Part shown: in pieces, positions 25,440 through 34,051 of the stretch
Numbering within the stretch: the stretch's first letter is position 1
How the letters are laid out: the number at the start of each line of letters is the position of its first letter
Made by a program: the position numbers and the translations under genes
Source: DATARH01 sp036278835
Lineage (GTDB): Bacteria > Pseudomonadota > Alphaproteobacteria > ATCC43930 > CGMCC-115725
DNA: 43,232 bases
Assembly: GCA_036278835.1 (NCBI GenBank)
Contig: DASUKH010000198.1
Coordinates: forward strand, 1-43,232
Direction of reading: 5' to 3'
The notes under the pieces: generated by a model
Databases searched by the model: none
Told to the model about the DNA's origin: nothing
The model's input: only the letters and a program-made list of their open reading frames with translations

Positions 25440-26086
25440 TCGACCTCGATTTCGCGGCGACCGGCATCGAGATCGCGCGCCACTCCGCGGCGCCGCTGCT
25501 CCTGCTGCAATTGCAGGTGACCAACCGGATGCCGGGCCTGGTTGTCGAGCACGTCATCCTGCAGGCGCAAATCCGCATCGAGGCGGCGCGCCGCGATTAC
25601 AGCGCGGGCGAGCGTGAGCGGTTGTCGGGACTGTTCGGAGCCGGCGATGATTGGAACCGCGGGCTGCGCGGGTTTCTGTGGACCAGCGGCAGCGTGCCGG
25701 TCCCGGCTTTCGCGGAGTGCTGCACGGTCGAATTGCCGCTGCCGTGCAGCACCGATCTCAGCATCGCGGTGACCCGGTATTTCGACGGGGTCGAGGGCGG
25801 CGACGCGCCGCTGCTTTTGTTGTTCGGCGGCTCGGTATTTTTCCGCGACGCGGCGGGCGATTTGCAGATCGCCCAGATCGCCCATCACAAGGAAGCGGAC
25901 TATCGCCTGCCGGTGCGGCTCTGGCGGGAATTGATGGACCGCTATTACCCCGACACGGTGATGTTGCGGCTCGGCCGCCCGTTATTCGAGGAATTGAAGC
26001 GCTACGAGCGCCGGCACGGCCTCGCGACCCCGGAGGACGCCTTGCAGCGCCTGCTCGCGGCGCCGGCGGCCGAGGCGCGGCCATGA
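25436..26086 (+). CDS. DUF6084-like hydrogenase-associated protein
   Basis: A 216-residue protein resembling DUF6084 as I recall it: a beta-rich N-terminus (LLLLQLQVTNRMPG...VVEHVILQAQIRIEAARRDY), then RGFLWTSGSVPVPAF, then ADYRLPVRLWRELMDRYYPD, and RLGRPLFEELKRYERRHGLAT near the end. No signal, membrane helix or metal motif is seen. Family members accompany group 1h-type hydrogenases, with no assigned reaction. ATGA overlaps join it to both neighbours, so stoichiometric co-production is likely. Confidence 0.7.
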   Translation: MIDLDFAATGIEIARHSAAPLLLLQLQVTNRMPGLVVEHVILQAQIRIEAARRDYSAGERERLSGLFGAGDDWNRGLRGFLWTSGSVPVPAFAECCTVELPLPCSTDLSIAVTRYFDGVEGGDAPLLLLFGGSVFFRDAAGDLQIAQIAHHKEADYRLPVRLWRELMDRYYPDTVMLRLGRPLFEELKRYERRHGLATPEDALQRLLAAPAAEARP

Positions 26087-27501
26087 CCCGCGACCCGGTC
26101 GAGGCGGTCGCCCGCGCGGTTCTGTACGAGGGCTACAACCTCTATCCCTACCGGCCGTCGTCGCTGAAAAACCGCCATCGCTGGACCTTCGGCAGCCTCT
26201 TCCCGCGCGCGTGGGCCGCGCTTGACGGCAACGACCGATGCCTCATGCAGACGCAATGCTTGGTCGAGGGCGATGCCCGGTCGGCGGTCGAGGTGCGGGT
26301 GCGGTTTCTCCATATCGCTGCACGCGAGATCGGCGAACTGCTGGAGCCGGTCGCCGAATTGCCCGAGGAGGGCGAGCCGCCGTTCCGCAAGATCGCGGCG
26401 CTCGATCTCGACGGGGTGCGGCATGTCGAGTGGGAAGAGGCCGAGGAGCGCACCGTCGCCGCCCCGCCGTTGACGCTTGGCGGTCTCGCCGGGCGCGGCG
26501 AGACGGTGCCGTTCGCCTTCCCGGCGGGGCGCGGGATCGCGCCGCTGCGCGCCGCCGACGGCACCATCGCCGCGCTGCTGATCCGCACGATGAGCGCCGT
26601 CTTGGGGGTTGTCGAGATTGCCGCCGAGCCGGTCGCCGACAGGGTTTACCGGCTTACCGTGCGGATCGAGAACCGGAGCCCGCTCGCCGATCCGGCGGGG
26701 ATGGGGCGCGCCGCGGCGCAACGGCTTGCCTTCGCCTCGACCCATACGATGCTGACGGTGCGCGGCGGCCGGTTCCTGTCGCTGCTCGACCCGCCGGCTG
26801 ATTTGCGCGAGGCCGCTGCCGCGTGCCGCAACGAAGGCACCTGGCCGGTGCTGGTCGGCGCCGAAGGCCGGGCCGACGCGATGCTGTCGGCTCCGATCAT
26901 CCTTTACGATTATCCCAGGATCGCGCCGGAAAGCCCCGGCGATTTGTTCGACGGGTGCGAGATCGACGAAATCCTGATCCTGCGCATCCTGACCCTGACC
27001 GAAGCGGAGAAGCGCGAGATGGCGGCCGCCGACCCGCGCACCCGTGCCCTCCTGGAGCGCACCGAAGCTTTGACCGCCGAGGAGCTGGCGAGGCTGCACG
27101 GGGCTTTTCGCGAGATCGGCGGCGGAGATGCGTCCTTCGAGGCGCCCGCTTCGCGGGCTCCTCAGGACGGGGTTGAATCATTCAGTCGAATAAAAACGAC
27201 GCCTCATCCTGAGGAGCGCTCCGAAGGAGCGCGTCTCGAAGGATCTCCGGCGCCGTTCCGCATAGGCGACCATGTGCGGCTCAACCCGAAACCGGGCGCC
27301 GACATCATGGATGTCGTGCTGCGCGGTCAGGTGGCGATTATCGAGGCGGTCGAGCGCGATTTCGAGGGCGGCGTCCACCTCGCGGTGACCTTGCGCGACG
27401 ACCCCGGCCGCGATCTCGGCATGGCGCGGATGCCCGGCCACCGCTTTTTCTTTACCCCCGACGAGGTCGAGCCGGTCACGGCCGAGGCGGCGGCGTCATG
27501 A
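26083..27501 (+). CDS. Conserved hydrogenase-operon protein of unknown function with an inserted repeat
   Basis: A 472-residue protein. Residues about 1-345 (EAVARAVLYEGYNLYPYRPS; FGSLFPRAWAAL; SSTHTMLT-like strand; PGDLFDGCEIDEILILRILTL) are one conserved block; residues about 390-465 (RIGDHVRLNPKPGADIMDV...FFFTPDEVEPV) are a separate small domain. Between them, residues about 350-389 are encoded by a palindromic repeat (27133-27244), which keeps the frame open and yields a Pro/Arg/Glu-rich linker. I recall relatives in actinobacterial group 1h operons. The reaction is unknown; a structural or maturation role is guessed from position. ATGA overlaps tie it to both neighbours. Confidence 0.7.
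   Translation: MTRDPVEAVARAVLYEGYNLYPYRPSSLKNRHRWTFGSLFPRAWAALDGNDRCLMQTQCLVEGDARSAVEVRVRFLHIAAREIGELLEPVAELPEEGEPPFRKIAALDLDGVRHVEWEEAEERTVAAPPLTLGGLAGRGETVPFAFPAGRGIAPLRAADGTIAALLIRTMSAVLGVVEIAAEPVADRVYRLTVRIENRSPLADPAGMGRAAAQRLAFASTHTMLTVRGGRFLSLLDPPADLREAAAACRNEGTWPVLVGAEGRADAMLSAPIILYDYPRIAPESPGDLFDGCEIDEILILRILTLTEAEKREMAAADPRTRALLERTEALTAEELARLHGAFREIGGGDASFEAPASRAPQDGVESFSRIKTTPHPEERSEGARLEGSPAPFRIGDHVRLNPKPGADIMDVVLRGQVAIIEAVERDFEGGVHLAVTLRDDPGRDLGMARMPGHRFFFTPDEVEPVTAEAAAS
27133..27244. repeat. Palindromic repeat inside the coding region
   Basis: The left arm (TCCTTCGAGGCGCCCGCTTC...CTCCTCAGGACGG, 27133-27170) is an imperfect inverted copy of the right arm (CCTCATCCTGAGGAGCGCTC...TCTCGAAGGA, 27202-27243), with an A-rich centre (GAATAAAAACG). 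Each arm contains a small stem-loop. This TCCTTCGAG...CTCCTCAGGATGAGG type is, by recall, a common alphaproteobacterial intergenic element; here it is translated in frame. Confidence 0.8.
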
Positions 27502-28001
27502 GCCGAATCCTCGTCGCCGGCATCGGCAATATCTTCAAGGGCGATGACGGGTTCGGCGTGGCGGTGGCGCAGCTTCTGGCCGACCGCAAGCTGCCGCCCG
27601 ACATCCGGGTCGTCGATTTCGGCATCCGCGGCCTCGACCTCGCCTATGCCCTGCTCGACGGTTACGACGCCGCCGTGCTGGTCGATGCCGTGCAGCGCGG
27701 CGCCGCGCCCGGCACGATCCAGGTCATCGAGCCCGCGCCGCCGGATGCCGGCGAGCCGCCGGAAACCGCGCTGTCGCCGCATGCGATGGACCCGCAATCG
27801 GTGTTGCGGCTGGCGGCGCTGCTCGGAGACCCGTGTCGGCGCATCCTGCTGGTGGGGTGCGAACCCGAAAGCTTTGGCGACGAGGAATTCGGGACGATGG
27901 CGCTGAGCGCCGCGGTCGCCGCCGCGGTCGGCGAGGCGGCCGACACGGTCGAACGCCTCGCCCGCGGCCTGACCCGTGAAATCGAACAGGAGATCGCGTG
28001 A
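27498..28001 (+). CDS. Hydrogenase maturation endopeptidase (HyaD/HupD-like)
   Basis: A 167-residue protease of the HybD/HyaD family, which trims the large-subunit C-terminus once nickel is in place. The family start ILVAGIGNIFKGDDGFGVAV has the metal-sensing acidic residues; the central Asp region DAAVLVDAVQRG and the His in SPHAMDP are the other nickel-binding positions. Length is typical. Its substrate is expected to be the large subunit at 22408-24225, whose extra 25 residues follow the L2 His. No housekeeping partner is near. The stop shares a base with the ATG of the next small gene. Confidence 0.92.
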   Translation: MSRILVAGIGNIFKGDDGFGVAVAQLLADRKLPPDIRVVDFGIRGLDLAYALLDGYDAAVLVDAVQRGAAPGTIQVIEPAPPDAGEPPETALSPHAMDPQSVLRLAALLGDPCRRILLVGCEPESFGDEEFGTMALSAAVAAAVGEAADTVERLARGLTREIEQEIA

Positions 28002-28174
28002 TGGATGAACTGATCGTCAATCGCGACCGGCCGCCGCCGACGCCGCCGCAGCAGCCCGGAGGCGGCCTCACCGGCGGCCAGATTGCCGGCATCCTGGTGG
28101 GGGCCGTGTTCCTGGCGATCGTGCTGTCGCAGGTCCCCGATCTCATTCGCTATGTGCGGATCAGCAGCATGTGA
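28001..28174 (+). CDS. Small single-pass membrane protein, DUF6893-like
   Basis: A 57-residue protein whose ATG shares one base with the protease stop (TGATG) and follows AGGAGATCG. It has a short acidic start, a Pro-rich segment (RPPPTPPQQPGGG), one hydrophobic helix (AGILVGAVFLAIVLS, residues about 29-43), and the tail VPDLIRYVRISSM. That tail recalls DUF6893, small proteins of group 1h operons ending like PDI-RYLRIRSM. The helix could anchor a component near the membrane; a link to electron delivery is speculation. It ends 7 bp before hypF. Confidence 0.72.
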   Translation: MDELIVNRDRPPPTPPQQPGGGLTGGQIAGILVGAVFLAIVLSQVPDLIRYVRISSM

Positions 28175-28181
28175 GGCTCGG

Positions 28182-30554
28182 GTGGCTGCCGCCCCCGCCG
28201 TCGCTCTCGCCCGCTCGTCCGAGTGCCCGTTGTGCACGGCCGAAATACGGGTGCGCGGCCGGGTCCAGGGGGTCGGTTTCCGGCCGACGGTGTGGCGTAT
28301 CGCGACCGAACTCGGGCTCGACGGCGAGGTGCTGAACGATGCGGCCGGGGTGCTGATCCGGGTGTGCGGACCGCAGGACGGCATCGCCGACCTGATCGCG
28401 CGTCTGCAGCTTGAGCCGCCGCCGCTCGCCCGCATCGACCGGGTCGAACGGCGCGAGATCGCGGGTCTGCTGCCGCGCGGCTTCCGCATTGTCGAGAGCG
28501 CGGCCGGGATGCCGCACACCGAGATCGCGCCGGATGCCGCTTTGTGCGCCGCCTGCGCCGCCGAACTCGACGATCCCGGCGGGCATCGTTACCGCTACGC
28601 CTTTACCAACTGCACGCATTGCGGGCCGCGGCTCAGCATCGTGCGCGGCATCCCCTATGACCGCTTCCGCACGACGATGGCGCGGTTCGCGCTGTGCTCG
28701 GATTGCGCCGCCGAATACCGCGACCCCGCCGACCGGCGCTTTCATGCCGAGCCGATCGCCTGCCCCAAATGCGGCCCGACGCTGCGGCTGGTGTCGCTGC
28801 CGGACGGCGGCGCGGTGGTGGGCGATCCGATCGAGATGGCGGCGCGGCTGATCGCTTCCGGCGGGATCGTCGCGGTCAAGGGGCTCGGCGGCTATCAGCT
28901 GGCGTGCGACGCCACGAGTGCCGATGCGGTCGTCCGCTTGCGCCGGTTGAAGCGCCGCGATGCCAAGCCGTTTGCGCTGATGGCGCGCGACCTCGCCCAG
29001 ATCCGCCGCTTTGCGCGGGTTTCGCCCGAGGAGGAGCGGGTCTTGCGGAGTCCGGCGGCGCCGATCGTGCTGCTGCGGGCGGCGGGGCCGGAACGCCTGC
29101 CGGACGCGGTGGCGCCCGGTCTGGCGATCCTCGGCTTCATGCTGCCGACGACACCCTTGCACCTGTTGCTGCTGCGGGAACTCGACCGTCCGGTCGTGAT
29201 GACCAGCGGCAATCTGTCGGACGAGCCGCAGGTCACCGACGATTGCGAGATGGCGGCGCGGCTCGGCGGCATCGCCCTCTACGCGCTGACCCACGACCGC
29301 GAGATCGCCAACCGGGTCGATGATTCGGTGGTGCGGGTCATGGGCGGCCGGGTGCGGCTCTTGCGGCGCGCGCGAGGGTATGCGCCGGCGCCGATCGCTC
29401 TGCCGCCGGGTTTCGAGGATGCTCCTGAAATCCTGGCGATGGGCGGCGAATTGAAGGCAATTTTCTGCCTCGTCAAGGACGGCGCCGCGATCCTGTCGCA
29501 GCACCAGGGCGACCTCGAACACCCCGCCGCCTTCGACGATTACCGTAAGAATCTGTCCCTTTACCGCCAGCTGTTTGCGCACCGGCCGGCGGCGTTGGTG
29601 GCCGACCGTCATCCCGAATACCTGTCGGCCAAGCTGGCGCGCGAGCGGGCATTGGCGGACCGGCTGCCGCTGATCGAAGTGCAGCACCATCACGCGCACG
29701 TCGCCGCCTGCCTCGCCGAGAACGGCCGGCCGGTTGCGGCGCCGCCGGTGCTCGGCATCGTGCTCGACGGCCTAGGCTGGGGCGACGACGGCGCGATCTG
29801 GGGCGGCGAATTTCTGCTGGCCGACTATCGCGGTTATTCCCGGCTCGGTTCGCTCGCGCCGGTGGCGATGCCGGGGGGCGCGCAGGCGGTGCGCGAGCCG
29901 TGGCGCAACCTCTACGCGCAGCTGCAGCGGGCGATCGGCTGGCCGGAGGTGGCGCGCCTGTACCGCGACCTGCTGCTATGCGCGGCGCTCGCCGGCAAGC
30001 CGATCGCAATGCTGGACCGGATGATCGCCGGGCGGATCAATTCGCCGCCCGCGTCGTCCTGCGGCCGGCTGTTCGATGCGGTCGCCGCCGCGATCGGGGT
30101 CGCCTTCGACCGCCAGGCCTATGAGGGCGAGGCGGCGATGCGCCTCGAGGCGCTGGCCGATGAAGACGCGGTGCGCGCCGGACAGGGATACAAGTTCGCG
30201 TTGTCCGAGGGGAAAAAACCCGCGGTCATCGACCCCCAGCCGATGTGGCGGGCATTGCTCGACGATTTTGCGGCGGGAATATCGCCGTCGGCCATCGCGG
30301 CGCGTTTTCACAAGGGGCTGGCCGATGCGGTGATCGCGATGGCGGCGGGACTGGCGCGGGATTGCGGCGTCGATACGGTCGCGCTGTCGGGCGGCTGCTT
30401 TCAGAACGCGATCCTTGCCGAGGAAATCGAGCTTGGCCTCGCGGCACGCGGGTTCGCGGTGCTCAGCCACGCCGCGGTGCCGGCCAATGACGGCGGGATC
30501 GCGCTCGGACAGGCGGCGGTGGCGGCGGCGCGGCTGATCGGAGGGGATGGCTGA
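28182..30554 (+). CDS. hypF: Carbamoyltransferase HypF
   Basis: A 790-residue enzyme making the cyanide ligands of the active-site iron from carbamoyl phosphate with HypE. Domains in order: acylphosphatase-like (EIRVRGRVQGVGFRPTVW), two zinc fingers (CAACAAEL...CTHCGPR and CSDCAAEY...CPKCGP), YrdC-like (GGIVAVKGLGGYQLACDA), and Kae1-like (EVQHHHAHVAACLAENG). The GTG start at 28182 has GAGG upstream; the ATG at 28083 would read through the small membrane protein gene and is rejected. Stop shares a base with hypC (TGATG). Confidence 0.95.
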   Translation: MAAAPAVALARSSECPLCTAEIRVRGRVQGVGFRPTVWRIATELGLDGEVLNDAAGVLIRVCGPQDGIADLIARLQLEPPPLARIDRVERREIAGLLPRGFRIVESAAGMPHTEIAPDAALCAACAAELDDPGGHRYRYAFTNCTHCGPRLSIVRGIPYDRFRTTMARFALCSDCAAEYRDPADRRFHAEPIACPKCGPTLRLVSLPDGGAVVGDPIEMAARLIASGGIVAVKGLGGYQLACDATSADAVVRLRRLKRRDAKPFALMARDLAQIRRFARVSPEEERVLRSPAAPIVLLRAAGPERLPDAVAPGLAILGFMLPTTPLHLLLLRELDRPVVMTSGNLSDEPQVTDDCEMAARLGGIALYALTHDREIANRVDDSVVRVMGGRVRLLRRARGYAPAPIALPPGFEDAPEILAMGGELKAIFCLVKDGAAILSQHQGDLEHPAAFDDYRKNLSLYRQLFAHRPAALVADRHPEYLSAKLARERALADRLPLIEVQHHHAHVAACLAENGRPVAAPPVLGIVLDGLGWGDDGAIWGGEFLLADYRGYSRLGSLAPVAMPGGAQAVREPWRNLYAQLQRAIGWPEVARLYRDLLLCAALAGKPIAMLDRMIAGRINSPPASSCGRLFDAVAAAIGVAFDRQAYEGEAAMRLEALADEDAVRAGQGYKFALSEGKKPAVIDPQPMWRALLDDFAAGISPSAIAARFHKGLADAVIAMAAGLARDCGVDTVALSGGCFQNAILAEEIELGLAARGFAVLSHAAVPANDGGIALGQAAVAAARLIGGDG

Positions 30555-30844
30555 TGTGCCTGGGCATACCGGGGCAGATCGTGGCGCTCGGCGATCCGGA
30601 GGCGATGCTCGCGACGGTCGATGTCTGCGGCGTGCGGCGCGAGATCAACCTCGTCTGCATTGTCGATGACGGGCACCCGTTCGACGCGTGCCTCGGCGAC
30701 TGGGTGCTGGTGCATGTCGGGTTCGCGATGAGCCGGATCGACCCCGACGAAGCCCAAAAGACCCTCGAAATCCTCGCCGAACTCGGCGAGCAGCAGGCCG
30801 AACTGGCGGCTCTGGCCGGCGATCCGATGGATGCGGCGGAGTGA
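30554..30844 (+). CDS. hypC: Hydrogenase assembly chaperone HypC
   Basis: A 96-residue protein starting MCLGIPGQIV, the invariant N-terminal Cys2 motif that binds the Fe(CN)2CO unit with HypD and the large-subunit precursor. VLVHVGFAMSRIDPDEA is the family core. The C-terminus is about ten residues longer than the E. coli protein, ending in Gln- and Ala-rich helix. It overlaps hypF and the SIS gene by single bases. Confidence 0.95.
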   Translation: MCLGIPGQIVALGDPEAMLATVDVCGVRREINLVCIVDDGHPFDACLGDWVLVHVGFAMSRIDPDEAQKTLEILAELGEQQAELAALAGDPMDAAE

Positions 30845-31533
30845 TGTCGAACGACAGCATCCTCGAAGGCCTCTACCCGTTTCTCCACGGCAGGGCGCAG
30901 GACGCCGGCGAACTCGACGCGGCGCTGTTGCATTCGCTCGCCGAGAAGGCGGCCGAGTCGCGCGACAGCAATGCCCGGTTCTTCGCTGCCGAGGGCGGCG
31001 CGCTGGTCGCGGCGGCGCGGGCGGTGGCGGAAATCTATCGCGGCGGCGGCATCCTGTTCGCGATGGGCAATGGCGGCTCGTCCTGCGATGCGGCGCATAT
31101 CGCGGTCGAGTTCACCCACCCGGTGACCGCCGGCCGGCCGGCCCTGGCGGCGGTCAACCTCGTCGCCGACACCGCGATGCTGTCGGCGGTCGGCAACGAT
31201 GTCGGCTTCGAGCACGTGTTCGTGCGCCAGCTGGTGGCGCGGGCGCGGCCGGGCGACGGGCTGATCGGCGTCTCGACCAGCGGCAACTCGGCCAATCTCA
31301 TCGCCGCGTTCGCCAAGGCGAAGGAAATGGGTCTCGTGACGATCGGCCTTGCCGGCGGCGACGGCGGCCTGATGAAGCGCGCCGGCACGGTCGATCATTG
31401 CCTCGTCGTGCCGTCGGCTTCGATCCACCGCATCCAGGAGTGCCATGTCGCCGCCTACCACATCCTGTGGGACCTCGTGCACACGATCCTCGCCGACGAC
31501 CGCGGCGCCGCAGCGAGCCGGAGCGGGCGATGA
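30844..31533 (+). CDS. SIS-domain protein, GmhA-like phosphoheptose isomerase
   Basis: A 229-residue protein lodged between hypC and hypD with overlapping ends. It keeps the sedoheptulose 7-phosphate isomerase features: GNGGSSCDAAHIAVEF with the catalytic Glu, IGVSTSGNSANL phosphate loop, and the C-terminal Gln/His pattern HRIQECHVAAYHILWDLVH. GmhA normally starts LPS heptose synthesis in the cytoplasm. No other heptose or LPS genes are nearby, and hyp operons of some group 1h organisms, as I recall, include a SIS gene. It may act on a sugar phosphate unrelated to LPS. Intact residues argue for real catalysis. Confidence 0.8.
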   Translation: MSNDSILEGLYPFLHGRAQDAGELDAALLHSLAEKAAESRDSNARFFAAEGGALVAAARAVAEIYRGGGILFAMGNGGSSCDAAHIAVEFTHPVTAGRPALAAVNLVADTAMLSAVGNDVGFEHVFVRQLVARARPGDGLIGVSTSGNSANLIAAFAKAKEMGLVTIGLAGGDGGLMKRAGTVDHCLVVPSASIHRIQECHVAAYHILWDLVHTILADDRGAAASRSGR

Positions 31534-32675
31534 AACCGGAGCAGGCGATGAAATACGTCGACGAATTCCGCGACCGCGTGCGCGCCGCGGGCCTGATCGG
31601 CGAGATCGGGCGGCTTCTGGCGCGCAACCCGACCGCCCGCCGCCGGCCGCTGCAGATCATGGAAGTGTGCGGCGGCCACACCCATTCGATTTTCCGCTAC
31701 GGCATCGAGGGCATGCTGCCCGACGGGATCGAATTGATCCACGGGCCGGGCTGCCCGGTCTGCGTCCTGCCGATGGGCATCGTCGATGATTGCGTCGCGA
31801 TCGCCGAGCGGCCGGAGGTCATCTTTGCCACCTTCGGTGACGCAATGCGGGTGCCGGGGTCGCGCCAGAGCCTGCTGCAGGCGAAGGCGGCCGGCGCCGA
31901 CGTGCGCATGGTCTATTCGCCGATGGACGCGCTGGCTCTCGCCGAGAAGAACCCGGGCCGCGAAATCGTGTTCTTCGCGATCGGGTTCGAGACGACGATG
32001 CCCTCGACGGCGTTGACGATCCTCACCGCCGAAGCTAGGGGCATCGGCAATTTCTCGGTGTTCTGCAACCACATCACGATCGTGCCGACGATCAAGGCGG
32101 TGCTCGACAGCCCGGACATGCACCTCGACGGGTTTTTGGGGCCCGGGCACGTCGCGATGGTGGTCGGCGCCGCGCCGTTCCGCTTTGTCGCCGAGTTCCA
32201 CAAGAAGCCGCTGGTCATCTCCGGGTTCGAGCCGCTCGACATCCTGCAATCCATCTGGATGGTGCTGAAACAGCTCGAAGAGGGACGCAGCGAGATCGAG
32301 AACCAGTACGCCCGGATCGTGCCGGACGGCGGCAACCGGGCGGCGCTCGGCGCGCTGTCGCGGGTTTACGAGCTGCGCGCGTTTTTCGAGTGGCGCGGCC
32401 TCGGCTCGATCGACCATTCGGGGGTGCGCATCCGCGAGCGCTACGCGGCGTTCGATGCCGAGCGGAAATTCGCGGTCGCCAACGCCAAGATCGCCGACCC
32501 CAAATCCTGCCAGTGCGGCGAGGTGCTGAAAGGCGTCATCAAGCCGTGGCAATGCAAGGTGTTCGGCACCGCCTGCACGCCGGAACAGCCGCTCGGCGCG
32601 CTGATGGTGTCGTCCGAGGGCGCCTGCGCCGCCTATTACCAGTACGGCGGCCGGCGCGCGGCGGGCGCGGCATGA
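31530..32675 (+). CDS. hypD: Hydrogenase iron-ligand assembly protein HypD
   Basis: A 381-residue Fe-S scaffold that, with HypC, accepts cyanide on the iron. Key blocks: MEVCGGHTHS (Cys47), HGPGCPVCVLP (Cys75, Cys78), FATFGDAMRVPGS, and a C-terminal Cys set for the [4Fe-4S] cluster (CQCGEVLKG, CKVFGTACTPEQPLGALMVS). The start overlaps the SIS gene stop (ATGA). Confidence 0.95.
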   Translation: MKPEQAMKYVDEFRDRVRAAGLIGEIGRLLARNPTARRRPLQIMEVCGGHTHSIFRYGIEGMLPDGIELIHGPGCPVCVLPMGIVDDCVAIAERPEVIFATFGDAMRVPGSRQSLLQAKAAGADVRMVYSPMDALALAEKNPGREIVFFAIGFETTMPSTALTILTAEARGIGNFSVFCNHITIVPTIKAVLDSPDMHLDGFLGPGHVAMVVGAAPFRFVAEFHKKPLVISGFEPLDILQSIWMVLKQLEEGRSEIENQYARIVPDGGNRAALGALSRVYELRAFFEWRGLGSIDHSGVRIRERYAAFDAERKFAVANAKIADPKSCQCGEVLKGVIKPWQCKVFGTACTPEQPLGALMVSSEGACAAYYQYGGRRAAGAA

Positions 32676-33703
32676 GCACGCCCGAACCGATCGTCACCTT
32701 GGCGCATGGCGGCGGCGGCAAGGCGATGAAGGACCTGATCGACGACGTCTTCGTGCGCGAATTCGCCAACCCCGCCCTGGCGCCGCTCGACGATCAGGCG
32801 CGGTTCGACATGGCGGCGCTCGCGGCGCGCGGCGACCGCCTCGCCTTTACGACCGATTCCTATGTCGTCGATCCCTTGTTCTTCCCTGGCGGCGACATCG
32901 GCTCGCTGGCGGTCAACGGCACCGTCAACGACCTAGCGGTCGGCGGCGCGCTGCCGCTCTATTTGTCGTGCGCGGCGATCATCGAGGAAGGCTTGCCGAT
33001 AGTGGTGTTGCGCGCGGCGGCGCTATCGATGGCGCGGGCGGCGCGCGAGGCGGGGGTGGCGATCGCCACCGGCGATACCAAGGTCGTGCCCAAGGGCGCC
33101 TGCGACAAGCTGTTCCTGAACACCGCCGGGATCGGGGTGATCCGGCCGGGGATCGAGCTCGGCGCCGACCGCGCCCGGCCGGGAGACGCGGTGCTGGTCA
33201 ACGGCTGGCTCGGCGATCACGGCGCGGCGATACTGGCGGCGCGCGGCGACCTCGCGCTCGATAGCCCGATCGAAAGCGACTGCGCGCCGCTGCCCCGGCT
33301 CGTCGCCGGCCTCATCGAGGCGGCGCCCGGGACCCGCTTTATCCGCGACCCGACCCGCGGCGGCGCGGCAACGGTGCTCAACGAGATCGCCCGCGCCTCC
33401 GCCGTCTCGATCGAGATCGACGAGCGGCAGACCCCGCTGCGCGAGCCGGTCAAGGGGTTTTGCGAAATCCTGGGTCTCGACCCGCTCTACCTCGCCAACG
33501 AGGGGAAGATCGTCGCGGTGGTGCCGGAGGCCGAGAGCGAGGCGGCTCTCACCGCTTTGCGTGCCGACCCGCTCGGCCGCGAGGCGGCGGTGATCGGCCA
33601 TGTCGCGGCCGGCGAGCCGGGCCGGGTGACGATGCGCACCGCCTTCGGCGGCCGCCGCATCGTCGACATGCTGGTCGGCGAGCAATTGCCGCGCATCTGC
33701 TGA
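32672..33703 (+). CDS. hypE: Hydrogenase maturation protein HypE
   Basis: A 343-residue AIR synthetase-fold ATPase that dehydrates the carbamoyl thioester on its C-terminal Cys to thiocyanate. The essential end PRIC is present (Cys343). AHGGGGKAMKDLIDD and FIRDPTRGGAATVLNE are family blocks, and GDTKVVPKG is the ATP region. Joined to hypD by ATGA and followed nine bases later by hypA. Confidence 0.96.
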   Translation: MSTPEPIVTLAHGGGGKAMKDLIDDVFVREFANPALAPLDDQARFDMAALAARGDRLAFTTDSYVVDPLFFPGGDIGSLAVNGTVNDLAVGGALPLYLSCAAIIEEGLPIVVLRAAALSMARAAREAGVAIATGDTKVVPKGACDKLFLNTAGIGVIRPGIELGADRARPGDAVLVNGWLGDHGAAILAARGDLALDSPIESDCAPLPRLVAGLIEAAPGTRFIRDPTRGGAATVLNEIARASAVSIEIDERQTPLREPVKGFCEILGLDPLYLANEGKIVAVVPEAESEAALTALRADPLGREAAVIGHVAAGEPGRVTMRTAFGGRRIVDMLVGEQLPRIC

Positions 33704-33712
33704 GGGCGGGCG

Positions 33713-34051
33713 ATGCACGAACTGGCGCTCACTTGCAGCATCGTCGAGACGGCGGAAGAGGCCGCTTCCGGCAGTCGCGTCCTTCGGGTGACGCTGGTGG
33801 TTGGCCGGCTGTCCGGGGTGATGACCGAGGCGATCCGGTTCTGTTTCGACGAGGTGGCGCGCGGCACCCTGCTCGACGGCGCGGCGCTCGACATCGTCGA
33901 ACCCGAGGGCCGGGCGCGCTGCGAAGAGTGCGGCGCCGAATTCGCCACCCCCGACCTGCTGACCTTTTGCGCTTGCGGCTCCTATCGGCTGACGCGGCTG
34001 GCCGGCGAGGAAATGACGATCCGCTCGATCGAGATCGAGGAGGCAAGCTGA
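33713..34051 (+). CDS. hypA: Nickel metallochaperone HypA
   Basis: A 112-residue protein with the N-terminal MHELALT that binds nickel through Met1 and His2, and a zinc site formed by CEEC (about 70-73) and CAC. The second pair is spaced CxC (FCACGSY) rather than the common CxxC, which I also recall in relatives. HypA loads nickel into the large subunit with HypB. It ends within the hypB start (TGATG). Confidence 0.93.
   Translation: MHELALTCSIVETAEEAASGSRVLRVTLVVGRLSGVMTEAIRFCFDEVARGTLLDGAALDIVEPEGRARCEECGAEFATPDLLTFCACGSYRLTRLAGEEMTIRSIEIEEAS

Noticed and set aside
28083..28181. Upstream start of hypF
   Set aside because: It would overlap the DUF6893-like gene in another frame and adds a Trp/Cys-rich segment not seen in HypF; GTG 28182 has a ribosome site.
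33713..34051. Broken zinc site in HypA (CxC instead of CxxC)
   Set aside because: By recall, the short CxCG spacing occurs in other HypA proteins, so it is not evidence of loss of function.
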